From positions 22,464 through 80,218 of the forward strand of contig JANXAM010000007.1 of the NCBI GenBank assembly GCA_025062155.1: 57,755 bases of DNA, written 5' to 3'. Of the stretch, positions 17,935 through 25,239 are shown piece after piece. The stretch comes from Gloeomargarita sp. SKYB120 (GTDB lineage: Bacteria > Cyanobacteriota > Cyanobacteriia > Gloeomargaritales > Gloeomargaritaceae). Within the stretch, counting starts at the first letter, position 1. The number at the start of each line of letters is the position of its first letter. Below the pieces are notes generated by a model. The model ran no database searches, had not been told where the DNA came from, and saw nothing but the letters and a program-made list of their open reading frames with translations. The translations under genes were made by a program, and so were the position numbers.

Positions 17935-19681
17935 CTCAGTCCTACAAGTTATTGGTCAGGCTGTTCAATCTCCCTTGACACTACCTTGGATTCTACTGTC
18001 ATCAGGACTCGCCATCCTTAGCGTTTTGTTGCGTCTACTACTTTTTCGGAAGCTGGAATCGCTGATAGGGTGGGCTCGAGAACCATCGACGTCAGAGTAT
18101 GTTCCCCAGCTTGTCCGTAAGCTCGAGATAAAGGTTAGTAGGTTTTTACAAAGTCATGATGAGGTCAACACATCGGCTCTAATAGAGCGTGAATTAGCTG
18201 ATGAACCATTGCTTCATAAGCTTTCCCTGGAAAAAGCTGAGTATGTTACTGGGGTTGTACCTAACCTTTTAATTGCTGTAGGGCTATTGGGTACCTTTCT
18301 AGGAATAGCAATTAGTCTGAATGCAGTTAGGGATACTCTCGCTAGGCCTGACCTTAACTTGGCTGATCTTACCAGCGAGCTTAGCAAGCAGATAGATGGA
18401 ATGACCGTCGCCTTCATTTCGAGTTTAGTCAGCTTACTTTGGGGCATTATACTGGTTGTAGTTAATAGTATCTGGAACACGACAATAGCCCGAAGGAAGC
18501 TTTTTGCGAACTTAGAAATTCTTCTAGACCATGAGTTAGAAATTCAAGACCGCAGTCCCACAACAAGACTGATTCGATCAATAGAAAACAATTTTAGGGT
18601 TTTTCTGGATAGCTTTTATGAAACTGTCCGCAGTGCCATAGAAAAGCCCCTAGAGCGGCAGATAGGCAACTTGACAGAGTTAAACCGAGAGAACGCGGAA
18701 CTGGCACGACAAATCTATATCCACTTCGGCAATGCTGCTGGCAACCTTCTAACTGGGGCCAACACTTTTCAGACGGCAGCTCAAATTCTCTCTGACAGCC
18801 AGTTTGCAGAGAAAGTAAGTGCAGCTGCCACCCAAGCTTCACAATTTACTAACCAGCTTATTGCTATAACCCATTCTTCCCTGCAGCTCAACAGCACTGT
18901 TGCAGAACTTAATCAGAAAGTAGAAAGTTTAATAGAAATAGTAAACCAAAGCCAGATTGATTTTCAACGGGTTGTTCAAGACATCAAGTCAGCAGCGGAG
19001 ACATTTACTCACATTCGTGACGTAGCACACCACCTGCTAGAACGAGTTAGAGAAGCACAAGGAGAAATTATTGCCAGTTCGAGTGAGTTATCTCAGGTTG
19101 CATTAAAACTAAGTGACGCAACGGCCACCTTACACGCTGCTCGAGAGAACCTGTCTGAATGTGTTCAAAGTCTTCAGTCTATCCAAGAAGAAGTTAGCCA
19201 AAATAGGAAGCAAATTGAAAACCAGAACCAACTACTCAACCAGGAGTTAGGGTCTATTAGACAGGGGCTTGAGCAGTACAAGGAGCAGCGCTTTACCTGG
19301 GAGCGTGGCTACAGTGAGCTGCTGTCTCATCTTCAGCAACAGCTAAATCAATTGACGAATAAAATCTCCGGTGTGGAGCAATATTTGCAGGAACTTAATA
19401 GTTTTGCTCACCAGCTAATTAACCAGGAGTTAGTGTCCATTAAAAATGGGCTTGAACAGTACAAGGACCAGCGTCTCACCTGGGAGCATGAGTACGGTGA
19501 GCTGCTGTCAAACCTGCAGCAAAAGTTAAGCAAGTTGACGAATGAAACAGCAGATATTAAGCAGTGTTTGCAGGAACTTAGGAATTTTGCTTACCAGTTG
19601 GACACGCGAGTTTCATCTCAAGCAAGCACACAGACCAATGAAGGAAAGTCTTTCCGCCCACCCTGGAGAAGAACCCCCTAG
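17927..19681 (+). CDS. MotA/TolQ/ExbB (ZorA-like) channel protein with long coiled tail (cluster gene 3)
   Basis: 584 residues. Hydrophobic helices at about 20-40, 108-131 and 159-180. The VPNLLIAVGLLGTFLGIAIS segment and GMTVAFISSLVSLLWGIIL are the conserved pore helices of the MotA/TolQ/ExbB family, which form pentamers around a MotB/TolR/ExbD dimer and conduct H+ or Na+. Residues from about 185 to the end form a long charged helical tail, which is the feature that distinguishes ZorA of Zorya defence from flagellar MotA. Near the C-terminus a 61-residue unit is repeated in tandem. It starts 8 bp inside the tubulin gene, so translation is coupled. The C-terminus is basic and Pro-rich. Confidence 0.87.
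   Translation: MTNSVLQVIGQAVQSPLTLPWILLSSGLAILSVLLRLLLFRKLESLIGWAREPSTSEYVPQLVRKLEIKVSRFLQSHDEVNTSALIERELADEPLLHKLSLEKAEYVTGVVPNLLIAVGLLGTFLGIAISLNAVRDTLARPDLNLADLTSELSKQIDGMTVAFISSLVSLLWGIILVVVNSIWNTTIARRKLFANLEILLDHELEIQDRSPTTRLIRSIENNFRVFLDSFYETVRSAIEKPLERQIGNLTELNRENAELARQIYIHFGNAAGNLLTGANTFQTAAQILSDSQFAEKVSAAATQASQFTNQLIAITHSSLQLNSTVAELNQKVESLIEIVNQSQIDFQRVVQDIKSAAETFTHIRDVAHHLLERVREAQGEIIASSSELSQVALKLSDATATLHAARENLSECVQSLQSIQEEVSQNRKQIENQNQLLNQELGSIRQGLEQYKEQRFTWERGYSELLSHLQQQLNQLTNKISGVEQYLQELNSFAHQLINQELVSIKNGLEQYKDQRLTWEHEYGELLSNLQQKLSKLTNETADIKQCLQELRNFAYQLDTRVSSQASTQTNEGKSFRPPWRRTP
19238..19603 (+). repeat. Tandem 183-bp repeat inside the MotA-like gene
   Basis: Two in-frame units start at 19238 and 19421, a period of 183 bp or 61 codons. 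Both begin NQEL, contain GLEQYK, TWE, and GELL or SELL, and end CLQEL or YLQEL then FAHQL or FAYQL. Protein-level identity is high while third positions have diverged, so the duplication is not recent and has been kept under selection. It lengthens a coiled-coil tail by exactly one unit. Confidence 0.85.
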
Positions 19682-19734
19682 CGCAGCCTACGGCGTTAGA
19701 CTGGTAGGGAAGATAGATTTGCGATGCAGGTCCT

Positions 19735-20406
19735 ATGCACCGTCAACGTCGCCGCTCTCTGGCACAGGTAGAAGAGCTGAATATCTGGATGTCTTTCACC
19801 GACCTGATGTCGGGGAGTCTTCTAATTTTTAGCCTGCTTCTATTTTTACTAGTTGGCTCACTCCACCAGAGTCGAAACAACGTAGGCCAGCAATCTGACG
19901 AAGTACCCCCTATTATTGTCATCCCAGACAACGAGGCATTTCGTTTCCCAGTGGGTAGTGCAGAACTATCTAGCGCCTTACGACAGTACATTTGGGAAGA
20001 TTTAGTTGAAAAAATCATAGCCAATCGTCGGCGCTTTGGCATTGATACGATTGAAATTATTGGTCACACAGACGGTCAGCCAAATCGGGGTGCTCGCAGT
20101 AACTTGGATATGTTGTTGGAAGTGTCAGCAGCAACAAACACTCTGCAGCGGCTTACGCCTGGTTCCAACGTAGACCTTGGCTTAATGCGGGCGTTGGCGA
20201 TTGCAAATGAGCTGCATAAAATACAGGCCCAAAGACCAGAGCTAGAAGAATTGAAAGGATTAAATTTCCGGGCTTACTCAGCAGGACAACTGTACTTACC
20301 CACCGGAGAAATTGCTCCTCCTGACCGCAGTAATGACTCTAGCCGCCGCCGGATTGAAGTGCGTTTTACCCGTCTGGGACGAGTTGAGAAAGCTGTGAGT
20401 CAATAG
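19735..20406 (+). CDS. MotB/ZorB-like stator protein with OmpA peptidoglycan-binding domain (cluster gene 4)
   Basis: 223 residues. A basic cytoplasmic start is followed by one transmembrane helix (about 22-42) opening with FTDLMSGSLL; Asp23 is at the position of the ion-carrying aspartate of MotB/ZorB. After a linker, residues 70-215 form an OmpA-type domain: IIGHTDGQPN, then SNLDMLLEVSAATN, a L-x-x-x-RA helix, and the closing SRRRIEVRF, where the Asp and Arg residues bind meso-diaminopimelate of peptidoglycan. This would anchor the channel to the cell wall. Lies 53 bp after the MotA-like gene. ATG 19735. TolR/ExbD lack an OmpA domain, so MotB/ZorB is the better comparison. Confidence 0.87.
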   Translation: MHRQRRRSLAQVEELNIWMSFTDLMSGSLLIFSLLLFLLVGSLHQSRNNVGQQSDEVPPIIVIPDNEAFRFPVGSAELSSALRQYIWEDLVEKIIANRRRFGIDTIEIIGHTDGQPNRGARSNLDMLLEVSAATNTLQRLTPGSNVDLGLMRALAIANELHKIQAQRPELEELKGLNFRAYSAGQLYLPTGEIAPPDRSNDSSRRRIEVRFTRLGRVEKAVSQ

Positions 20407-20779
20407 CACTGACCTAAGAGCATTCTTAGCTGGCGATGCAGCCCTCTGTTGGTCTCGGCTTGCTTGTTTTTGGCTATGCCCTGCGACCCAGGATATGGCA
20501 CCCATAGCTGACTCCAGACTCCAACTCGATGAGTTGCAGGAAACATTTAGGTTGTTGCGCTTGAGAAGCAACCAACAGGGAAACATGTAGGGTTCCAGTT
20601 GCTGCTCAGGTCAAGCATTCTGTGCTTGGCTATAGTCTTAAGGCTTTTTTAACTACTGATTGCCCTGCCATGCGCTAGCATGGAATCAAAGAAGAAACAA
20701 ATTCGTGGAGCAGTTAGTTTCAGAAGGACAGAAGTCTAATTGTCGTGTTACATAGTGGATTTTTGCTTCAAAGGTTTTT
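20407..20779 (+). other. Gap after the cluster: repeat, hairpin and T-run
   Basis: No gene recognised. A CAAGCA/TGCTTG hairpin at about 20612-20628 lies within the dispersed repeat and is followed 16 bases later by GGCTTTTTTAA (20642-20652), which could end transcription of the upstream cluster. The rest shows nothing I can name. Confidence 0.4.
20589..20634 (-). repeat. 46-bp dispersed repeat, copy A
   Basis: Read on the minus strand it begins TATAGCCAAGCACA and ends GAACCCT, matching 727-772 at 38 of 46 positions by eye. It sits 183 bp after the MotB-like gene, at the border of the A+T-rich block, where a mobile-element remnant could mark an old insertion boundary. Confidence 0.6.
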
Positions 20780-21037
20780 ATGGTTAGTGATAGTAATTTA
20801 GGAGACCCGTTGAGTACCTCGTTCCGCACGTTGATTCTTCTTGTGTTTGGACTTGTGGATGACGCTCTTGTGGTTGGTTTATCGCGCTTGGGCTGTACGA
20901 TACCTATGGTTAAGGTCCTGTCTCCCGTTATCGTGGGTTGTACGGTTTTGTACCTGTTGATTCAGCTTTATCGGCATGGGATGCCTAGATTGAAGACTTA
21001 CTGGGGCATTCTCATTGCTCCTAGAGGTTGTCAGTAG
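20780..21037 (+). CDS. Small two-helix membrane protein, unknown
   Basis: 85 residues with hydrophobic segments at about 15-37 and 43-65, and a basic C-terminus. AAGG at 20771-20774 is a weak ribosome site five bases before ATG 20780. Codon composition is A+T-rich like the vWA-tubulin cluster. It overlaps the end of the convergent primase gene by 17 bp. It could be a distal cluster member, an unrelated small protein, or a chance frame. Confidence 0.4.
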   Translation: MVSDSNLGDPLSTSFRTLILLVFGLVDDALVVGLSRLGCTIPMVKVLSPVIVGCTVLYLLIQLYRHGMPRLKTYWGILIAPRGCQ

Positions 21038-23009
21038 GACCTGCCCATACTTCTGTACTGAGCGTGTCATCGCTGGTGGTGTTGAGCTTTGTAGGCTGTA
21101 AACACCGCTGCCGGTCAAGGCTTTCGAGGTAACTTTTTTCGGCTTGGATGGAGTTTTGCAAACGCTGGAGTTCGTCTAACAGGGCCTGGCGCTCGTAGTG
21201 GTCTTGGGTTTGGCTGAGCCGTTGACTGCGTTCTTGCCATAGGGCTAGTAGTTGCTTGCAGTTTTTTTCGCAAATCACGCGGGCGATGGTGGCCACCGCC
21301 GATTGAATGACTAGGCGGGGATGGCGCAGTTCTAGTTCCGTTACCTCGTTCAGTTGAAACAACCCCTGCACCTGGCGCATGTGGTCGGGATAGTCGTGGT
21401 GCAAGCGTTGCAGGGCCGTCACTAAGTCCAGGGTGTAGGGAACGCCGCCGCTCTGGGCGACCCGCTGCTCTAGCGCTCGAATCTGTTGCCACAACCAGCG
21501 GTGATGGGGCGTGCCAAAGGCCAAATCCCATTCCTCTAGGGCATCCACGACGGCCTGGCGGTGGGATGGCAAATGCAGGTAGATGCGTAGGAGTTGGGCT
21601 TCGGCGGCTTCCAATAAATTGGCGCTGGTGATGGGGGGCGCTAAACGCTGGGGCGATGGGTCCTGCCCGCGCAAGAGCCGGTGCAAATAGGCCTCCAGTT
21701 GCAAGACCAGCCGCGCATTCCCCTGGCTTAGGTCGTTGACCGCCTTGTTGATATAGCGTAGGCGCAAGGCCGGGTTGGGAATTTGCCGCAGCAGAGCCGC
21801 CAGCTCCTGGAGAATCGCCGGGAATTGCTCGGGCCGCTGGCTGTCGCGTTGCAACAAAATCTGGTTGATTTGCCAGTCCAACCACAGGGGGGCCGCCTGC
21901 ACCAGGGTTTGATAGTCCTCGGCGCTGTGGTGTTGCAAATACTCGGCGGCGTCTTTGCCATCGGGTAAATGCAGCACGTACAGGGCCACTTCTCCCCGAT
22001 AGGCCATGGCTTTCACTTCGCCAATCACCCGTTCAACGGCTTTCTGGCCCGCTGCGTCGGCGTCGAAGTTCAAGACGATGCGTTTGGATTCGGTGTAGCG
22101 CAACAGCAACCGCACCTGGTCGGCGCTCAAGGCGGTTCCCAGCACCGCCACCGTCTGAGTCAGACCTGCTTGGTGCAGCGCGATAGCGTCGAAATACCCC
22201 TCCACCACTAACGCCTGGTCGGTGCGGGTGATGGCCTCCTTGGCCCGATCCAGCGCAAACAGGGTCCGGCTTTTGTTGAACAGGGGCGTTTCAGGCGAGT
22301 TGAGATACTTGGGTTCTTCCCCGTCCAAACTGCGCCCGCCAAACCCAATCACGCGGCCCTGGCTGTCGCGGATGGGAATCATCAAACGGTTGCGGAACCG
22401 GTCGTAATAGCCGCCCGTAGCCCGGCTGACGATTAACCCTGCTTCTTCGACTAGGGGGGCCGGAAACCCTTTGTGCTCCACAAGATAGCTGTACAGCGTT
22501 TGCCAGCCGTGAGGGGCATAGCCCAGTTGGAAGGCTTTGATGGTCTCGGGGGTCAGACCGCGTTTTTGGGTGAGATAGTCCCACACCATGTGGTTGCTTT
22601 TTTGGCCCAGGGCGTATTCGTAGAAGTGGGCGGCCACCGCTAGAATTTCGTAGAGCTGTTGCCGGCGGGCTAGCTGCTGCTGGAAGTGTTGCTGTTGTTC
22701 CGGTTCGAGGGTGCGGATGGGAACCTGATAACGGTGCGCCAGGTCCAGGATCACCTCTTGAAACGAGGTTTTTCCTAGCTCCATCAAGAACTTGATAGCA
22801 TCCCCACCAGCGCCGCAACTGAAACAGTGGTAGAGCTGCTTTTGAGGGTTGACGTGAAAACTGGGGTTTTTGTCGTCGTGAAAGGGACATAGTCCCACAA
22901 ATCCCTTGCCCTGGCGCCGCAACACTACTCGCGTGGAGACAATGTCCACGATGTCAAGCTTTTGCCGCACCTGCTCAATGGTCTGGGGGTGCAGCCGCAG
23001 CGGTTCCAT
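21021..23009 (-). CDS. dnaG: DNA primase
   Basis: Makes RNA primers for replication. About 662 residues. Zinc-binding domain with CPFHDDKNPSF and YHCFSCG near residues 38-65; catalytic core with GGRSLDGEEPKYLNSPET and the Toprim motif VVEGYFDAIALHQAG followed by NFDADAAGQKA (metal-binding acidic residues); C-terminal helical DnaB-binding region. ATG 23009 gives the standard N-terminus (MEPLRLHPQTIEQVRQ); an in-frame upstream extension to 23141 is not family-like. The stop overlaps the small ORF by 17 bp. Confidence 0.97.
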   Translation of the reverse strand: MEPLRLHPQTIEQVRQKLDIVDIVSTRVVLRRQGKGFVGLCPFHDDKNPSFHVNPQKQLYHCFSCGAGGDAIKFLMELGKTSFQEVILDLAHRYQVPIRTLEPEQQQHFQQQLARRQQLYEILAVAAHFYEYALGQKSNHMVWDYLTQKRGLTPETIKAFQLGYAPHGWQTLYSYLVEHKGFPAPLVEEAGLIVSRATGGYYDRFRNRLMIPIRDSQGRVIGFGGRSLDGEEPKYLNSPETPLFNKSRTLFALDRAKEAITRTDQALVVEGYFDAIALHQAGLTQTVAVLGTALSADQVRLLLRYTESKRIVLNFDADAAGQKAVERVIGEVKAMAYRGEVALYVLHLPDGKDAAEYLQHHSAEDYQTLVQAAPLWLDWQINQILLQRDSQRPEQFPAILQELAALLRQIPNPALRLRYINKAVNDLSQGNARLVLQLEAYLHRLLRGQDPSPQRLAPPITSANLLEAAEAQLLRIYLHLPSHRQAVVDALEEWDLAFGTPHHRWLWQQIRALEQRVAQSGGVPYTLDLVTALQRLHHDYPDHMRQVQGLFQLNEVTELELRHPRLVIQSAVATIARVICEKNCKQLLALWQERSQRLSQTQDHYERQALLDELQRLQNSIQAEKSYLESLDRQRCLQPTKLNTTSDDTLSTEVWAGPTDNL

Positions 23010-23205
23010 GGGTTTGGGGTAAGCAGGGATGCCTCTATTGTATCGGGTGGTTAGACCCAAGGCGTACACACCGGCAACAACCGCCGCCAGCAAGCCATGA
23101 CAGACCCCCCTAGCTTTTGCCGAGGGAGTCATCAACGACAATCCCAGAAGCCAAAGCCACAGGCAAACGCCAAGCCAGCGCGTCCCGGTTGTTCAGGCCG
23201 CGAAT

Positions 23206-23465
23206 CTAGAGCCACCCCTTTTTGTTGAGAATGTAGGTGTTGACAAACTCCTCGTCGCTCTTGGTCAAGTAGATAATCCCCTCAATCAAACCGATAATCC
23301 CCGTGGCCGCCGAAGCAAGACCGCAGGTGAGCAGCCCACCCACTAAATGATCAACCCTTCAGTCGTGTAGCCTAGGACAAACTTGTGGACGCCAAAGGCC
23401 CCTAGCACAATGGCCAGCACCCCCGCCACTATCTTCTTACTCGCATCGGGTGGACTTGTTGTCAT
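23206..23465 (-). pseudogene. TM2-domain membrane protein with one-base frameshift
   Basis: Starts at ATG 23463-23465 after a strong site (GAGGTGAGGAG on the minus strand). The first frame encodes KKIVAGVLAIVLGAFGVHKF then VLGYTTEGLI and meets TAG. Adding one base in the T-run (AAA on the plus strand at 23345-23347) restores VGGLLTCGLASAATGIIGLI and a tail ending NKKGWL. The restored 86-residue protein has the two helices and GxxGxHxFYLG-like motif of the TM2 family. Either a recent one-base deletion, a sequencing error in a homopolymer, or phase variation. Confidence 0.75.
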
Positions 23466-23502
23466 AGCACTCCTCACCTCTGGCCAGACCGTTAGCCCTA
23501 TT

Positions 23503-23958
23503 CTAGTTCGCCGCTGTCCCCAACCGGTCTGCTGCCCGTTGTCCTCCCGCCAGTTGGGAGATTTCGTCGTCGAAGCGGTCGGCCATTTCCATAATCGAGC
23601 GGGCGGAGGTTTCTAACTCTTTGGGGTCGCAGGTTGAGCCGACAATAGCGTGCTCTAGCAGGATGTCGCCGTCCTCGTCAATGCCAAAGGCGCCAAAGGG
23701 CATTTCGGTGTTTTTACGCAACAGGTATTCTAGGAGTTCCGGCTTCAGTTCCGCTCCTTTGACCACGTAGGACCAGGTGCAGATGATGGCGTCGTCCTGG
23801 GTCCAGGGCAACACCTCCACCGCTGCGTAGGCTGAACCGCGCGGCAGGATGAAAATCGGCAGGTCGTCCCGCACCTCCATCCGGTCGCCGAACAGCTCTT
23901 GCATCCAAGGGCGAATTTTTTCGTAACAGGCGCGTTGGGGGTCACTCTCGAAGTGCAT
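23503..23958 (-). CDS. YbjN-domain protein
   Basis: About 151 residues from ATG 23958 (MHFESDPQRACYEKIR). The middle has the YbjN/type III chaperone-like alpha-beta pattern: FILPRGSAYAAVEVLPW, then LLRKNTEMPFGAFGID and DGDILLEHAIVGST. YbjN proteins are small cytoplasmic proteins, possibly chaperone-like, of unsettled function. An upstream ATG at 24042 would add a poorly conserved-looking extension and was not chosen. Confidence 0.7.
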   Translation of the reverse strand: MHFESDPQRACYEKIRPWMQELFGDRMEVRDDLPIFILPRGSAYAAVEVLPWTQDDAIICTWSYVVKGAELKPELLEYLLRKNTEMPFGAFGIDEDGDILLEHAIVGSTCDPKELETSARSIMEMADRFDDEISQLAGGQRAADRLGTAAN

Positions 23959-24120
23959 GGCGGCTTCCTCGCACACGTCTGCCCTCCAGTGTACTCGCAA
24001 GGGGCCGCCCCCAAGGTTAAGGTCCGGTAATGAACCGGCCAAACCTTAAGCTGACCTGCACAGCCACAGCCCGCTGGGAGTCTTGGCGTAGGATACAGAT
24101 AGCCATTCGCCTAACCCCCT

Positions 24121-25239
24121 ATGGACGCTGCCACGGCGACCGCTCCTTTCCAGGACATGGCGATTTTGATCGTGGACGATTCCCCCAGCCAACGGCTGTC
24201 GTTGGTGGCACTCCTGAAGGCGGCGGGTTTCCGGCACCTGTACACCTGCGATGACGCCGAAAGCGCGTTTGCCCTGTTGCGACAGCAGCCAGTGGATTTG
24301 ATCCTGATGGACGTGAGTATGCCCCGCCTCAACGGCATCGAAGCCTGTCGTCTCCTCAAGGGCCAGCCGGAATTCCACGATATTCCCATCATCATGGTCA
24401 CCGCCAGCGTCGAAGTCTCCAACCTGGAATCAGCCTTTGAGGCGGGCGCCACTGATTACATTGTCAAACCGCCCCACCAGGTTGAACTGCTGGCCCGCGT
24501 GCGTGCGAGCTTGCGCCTCAAGTACGAGACCGACCAGCGCAAAGCCAGAGAAGTGGAACTGCGGCAGGCCCTGGCCTCTCTAGACGAACAACACCGGTTG
24601 CTGCGGCTAGAGCAGGAAAAGTCCGAGCGCCTGTTGCTGAACATCCTTCCCAAACCGGTGGCGGAGCGTCTTAAACAGGGGCAGCAGGTGATTGCTGATG
24701 ATTTTCCGGCGGTGACGGTGCTGTTTGCTGATATTGTGGATTTCACGTCACTAGCGGCGCGGATGCCCGCCCAGGAGGTGGTAGCCCTGCTGAACGCGGT
24801 GTTTTCCCGGTTTGACCAGTTGGCGGAACGGCATGGCCTGGAAAAAATCAAAACGATTGGGGATGCCTACATGCTGGTGGGGGGCTTGCCCACGCCTCGA
24901 CCCGACCATGCCGCCGCAGTGGCCGCCTTCGCCTTAGATGTCCTGCAGATGCTGCAGGCGGACGAGCAGACCAGACAACTGCTGCGGGTGCGCATCGGGA
25001 TGCACTCGGGGCCAGTGGTGGCGGGCGTCATTGGCACCAAAAAGTTCATCTACGACCTGTGGGGGGATACGGTCAACACCGCCAGCCGGATGCAAATGGT
25101 CGCAGCGCCCAACACCATCCAGGTCTCGGAAGCCACTTACCACCTGCTCAAGGCGGACTTTCTCCTGCAGGAACGGGGCGTAGTGCCGGTCAAGGGCAAG
25201 GGCGAGATGCGAGTGTACTACCTGCTAGGTCGTCGCTAG
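24121..25239 (+). CDS. Response regulator-adenylate cyclase
   Basis: 372 residues. REC domain at 14-130 with acidic pocket (VDD, 18-20), phospho-acceptor Asp64 in LMDVSMPRLNG and Lys116 in VKPP. A coiled linker (135-185) leads to a class III cyclase domain: LLNILPKPVAERL signalling helix, metal-binding Asp204 (FADIVDFTS) and Asp248 (IGDAYM), purine-selecting Lys242 and Asp312 (YDLWGDTVN), and transition-state Asn319 and Arg323. The Lys/Asp pair predicts ATP rather than GTP as substrate, hence cAMP output. Activation by phosphorelay from an unlinked kinase is likely. Its stop overlaps the stop of the convergent CHASE2 kinase by 4 bp. Confidence 0.88.
   Translation: MDAATATAPFQDMAILIVDDSPSQRLSLVALLKAAGFRHLYTCDDAESAFALLRQQPVDLILMDVSMPRLNGIEACRLLKGQPEFHDIPIIMVTASVEVSNLESAFEAGATDYIVKPPHQVELLARVRASLRLKYETDQRKAREVELRQALASLDEQHRLLRLEQEKSERLLLNILPKPVAERLKQGQQVIADDFPAVTVLFADIVDFTSLAARMPAQEVVALLNAVFSRFDQLAERHGLEKIKTIGDAYMLVGGLPTPRPDHAAAVAAFALDVLQMLQADEQTRQLLRVRIGMHSGPVVAGVIGTKKFIYDLWGDTVNTASRMQMVAAPNTIQVSEATYHLLKADFLLQERGVVPVKGKGEMRVYYLLGRR

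Noticed and set aside
13722-20406. Interpreting the cluster as canonical Zorya
   Set aside because: Only the ZorA/ZorB-like pair matches; I see no helicase-nuclease (ZorD), ZorC or ZorE-type HNH gene, and the tubulin-like and vWA genes are not part of the types I know.
13722-20406. Interpreting the MotA/MotB-like pair as a flagellar stator
   Set aside because: Cyanobacteria lack flagella, no flagellar genes are present, and the long tail differs from MotA.
23466-23480. ACTCCTCACC resembling the core of the Yfr1 small RNA
   Set aside because: It is the complement of the ribosome site of the minus-strand TM2 gene, and no hairpins flank it as in Yfr1.
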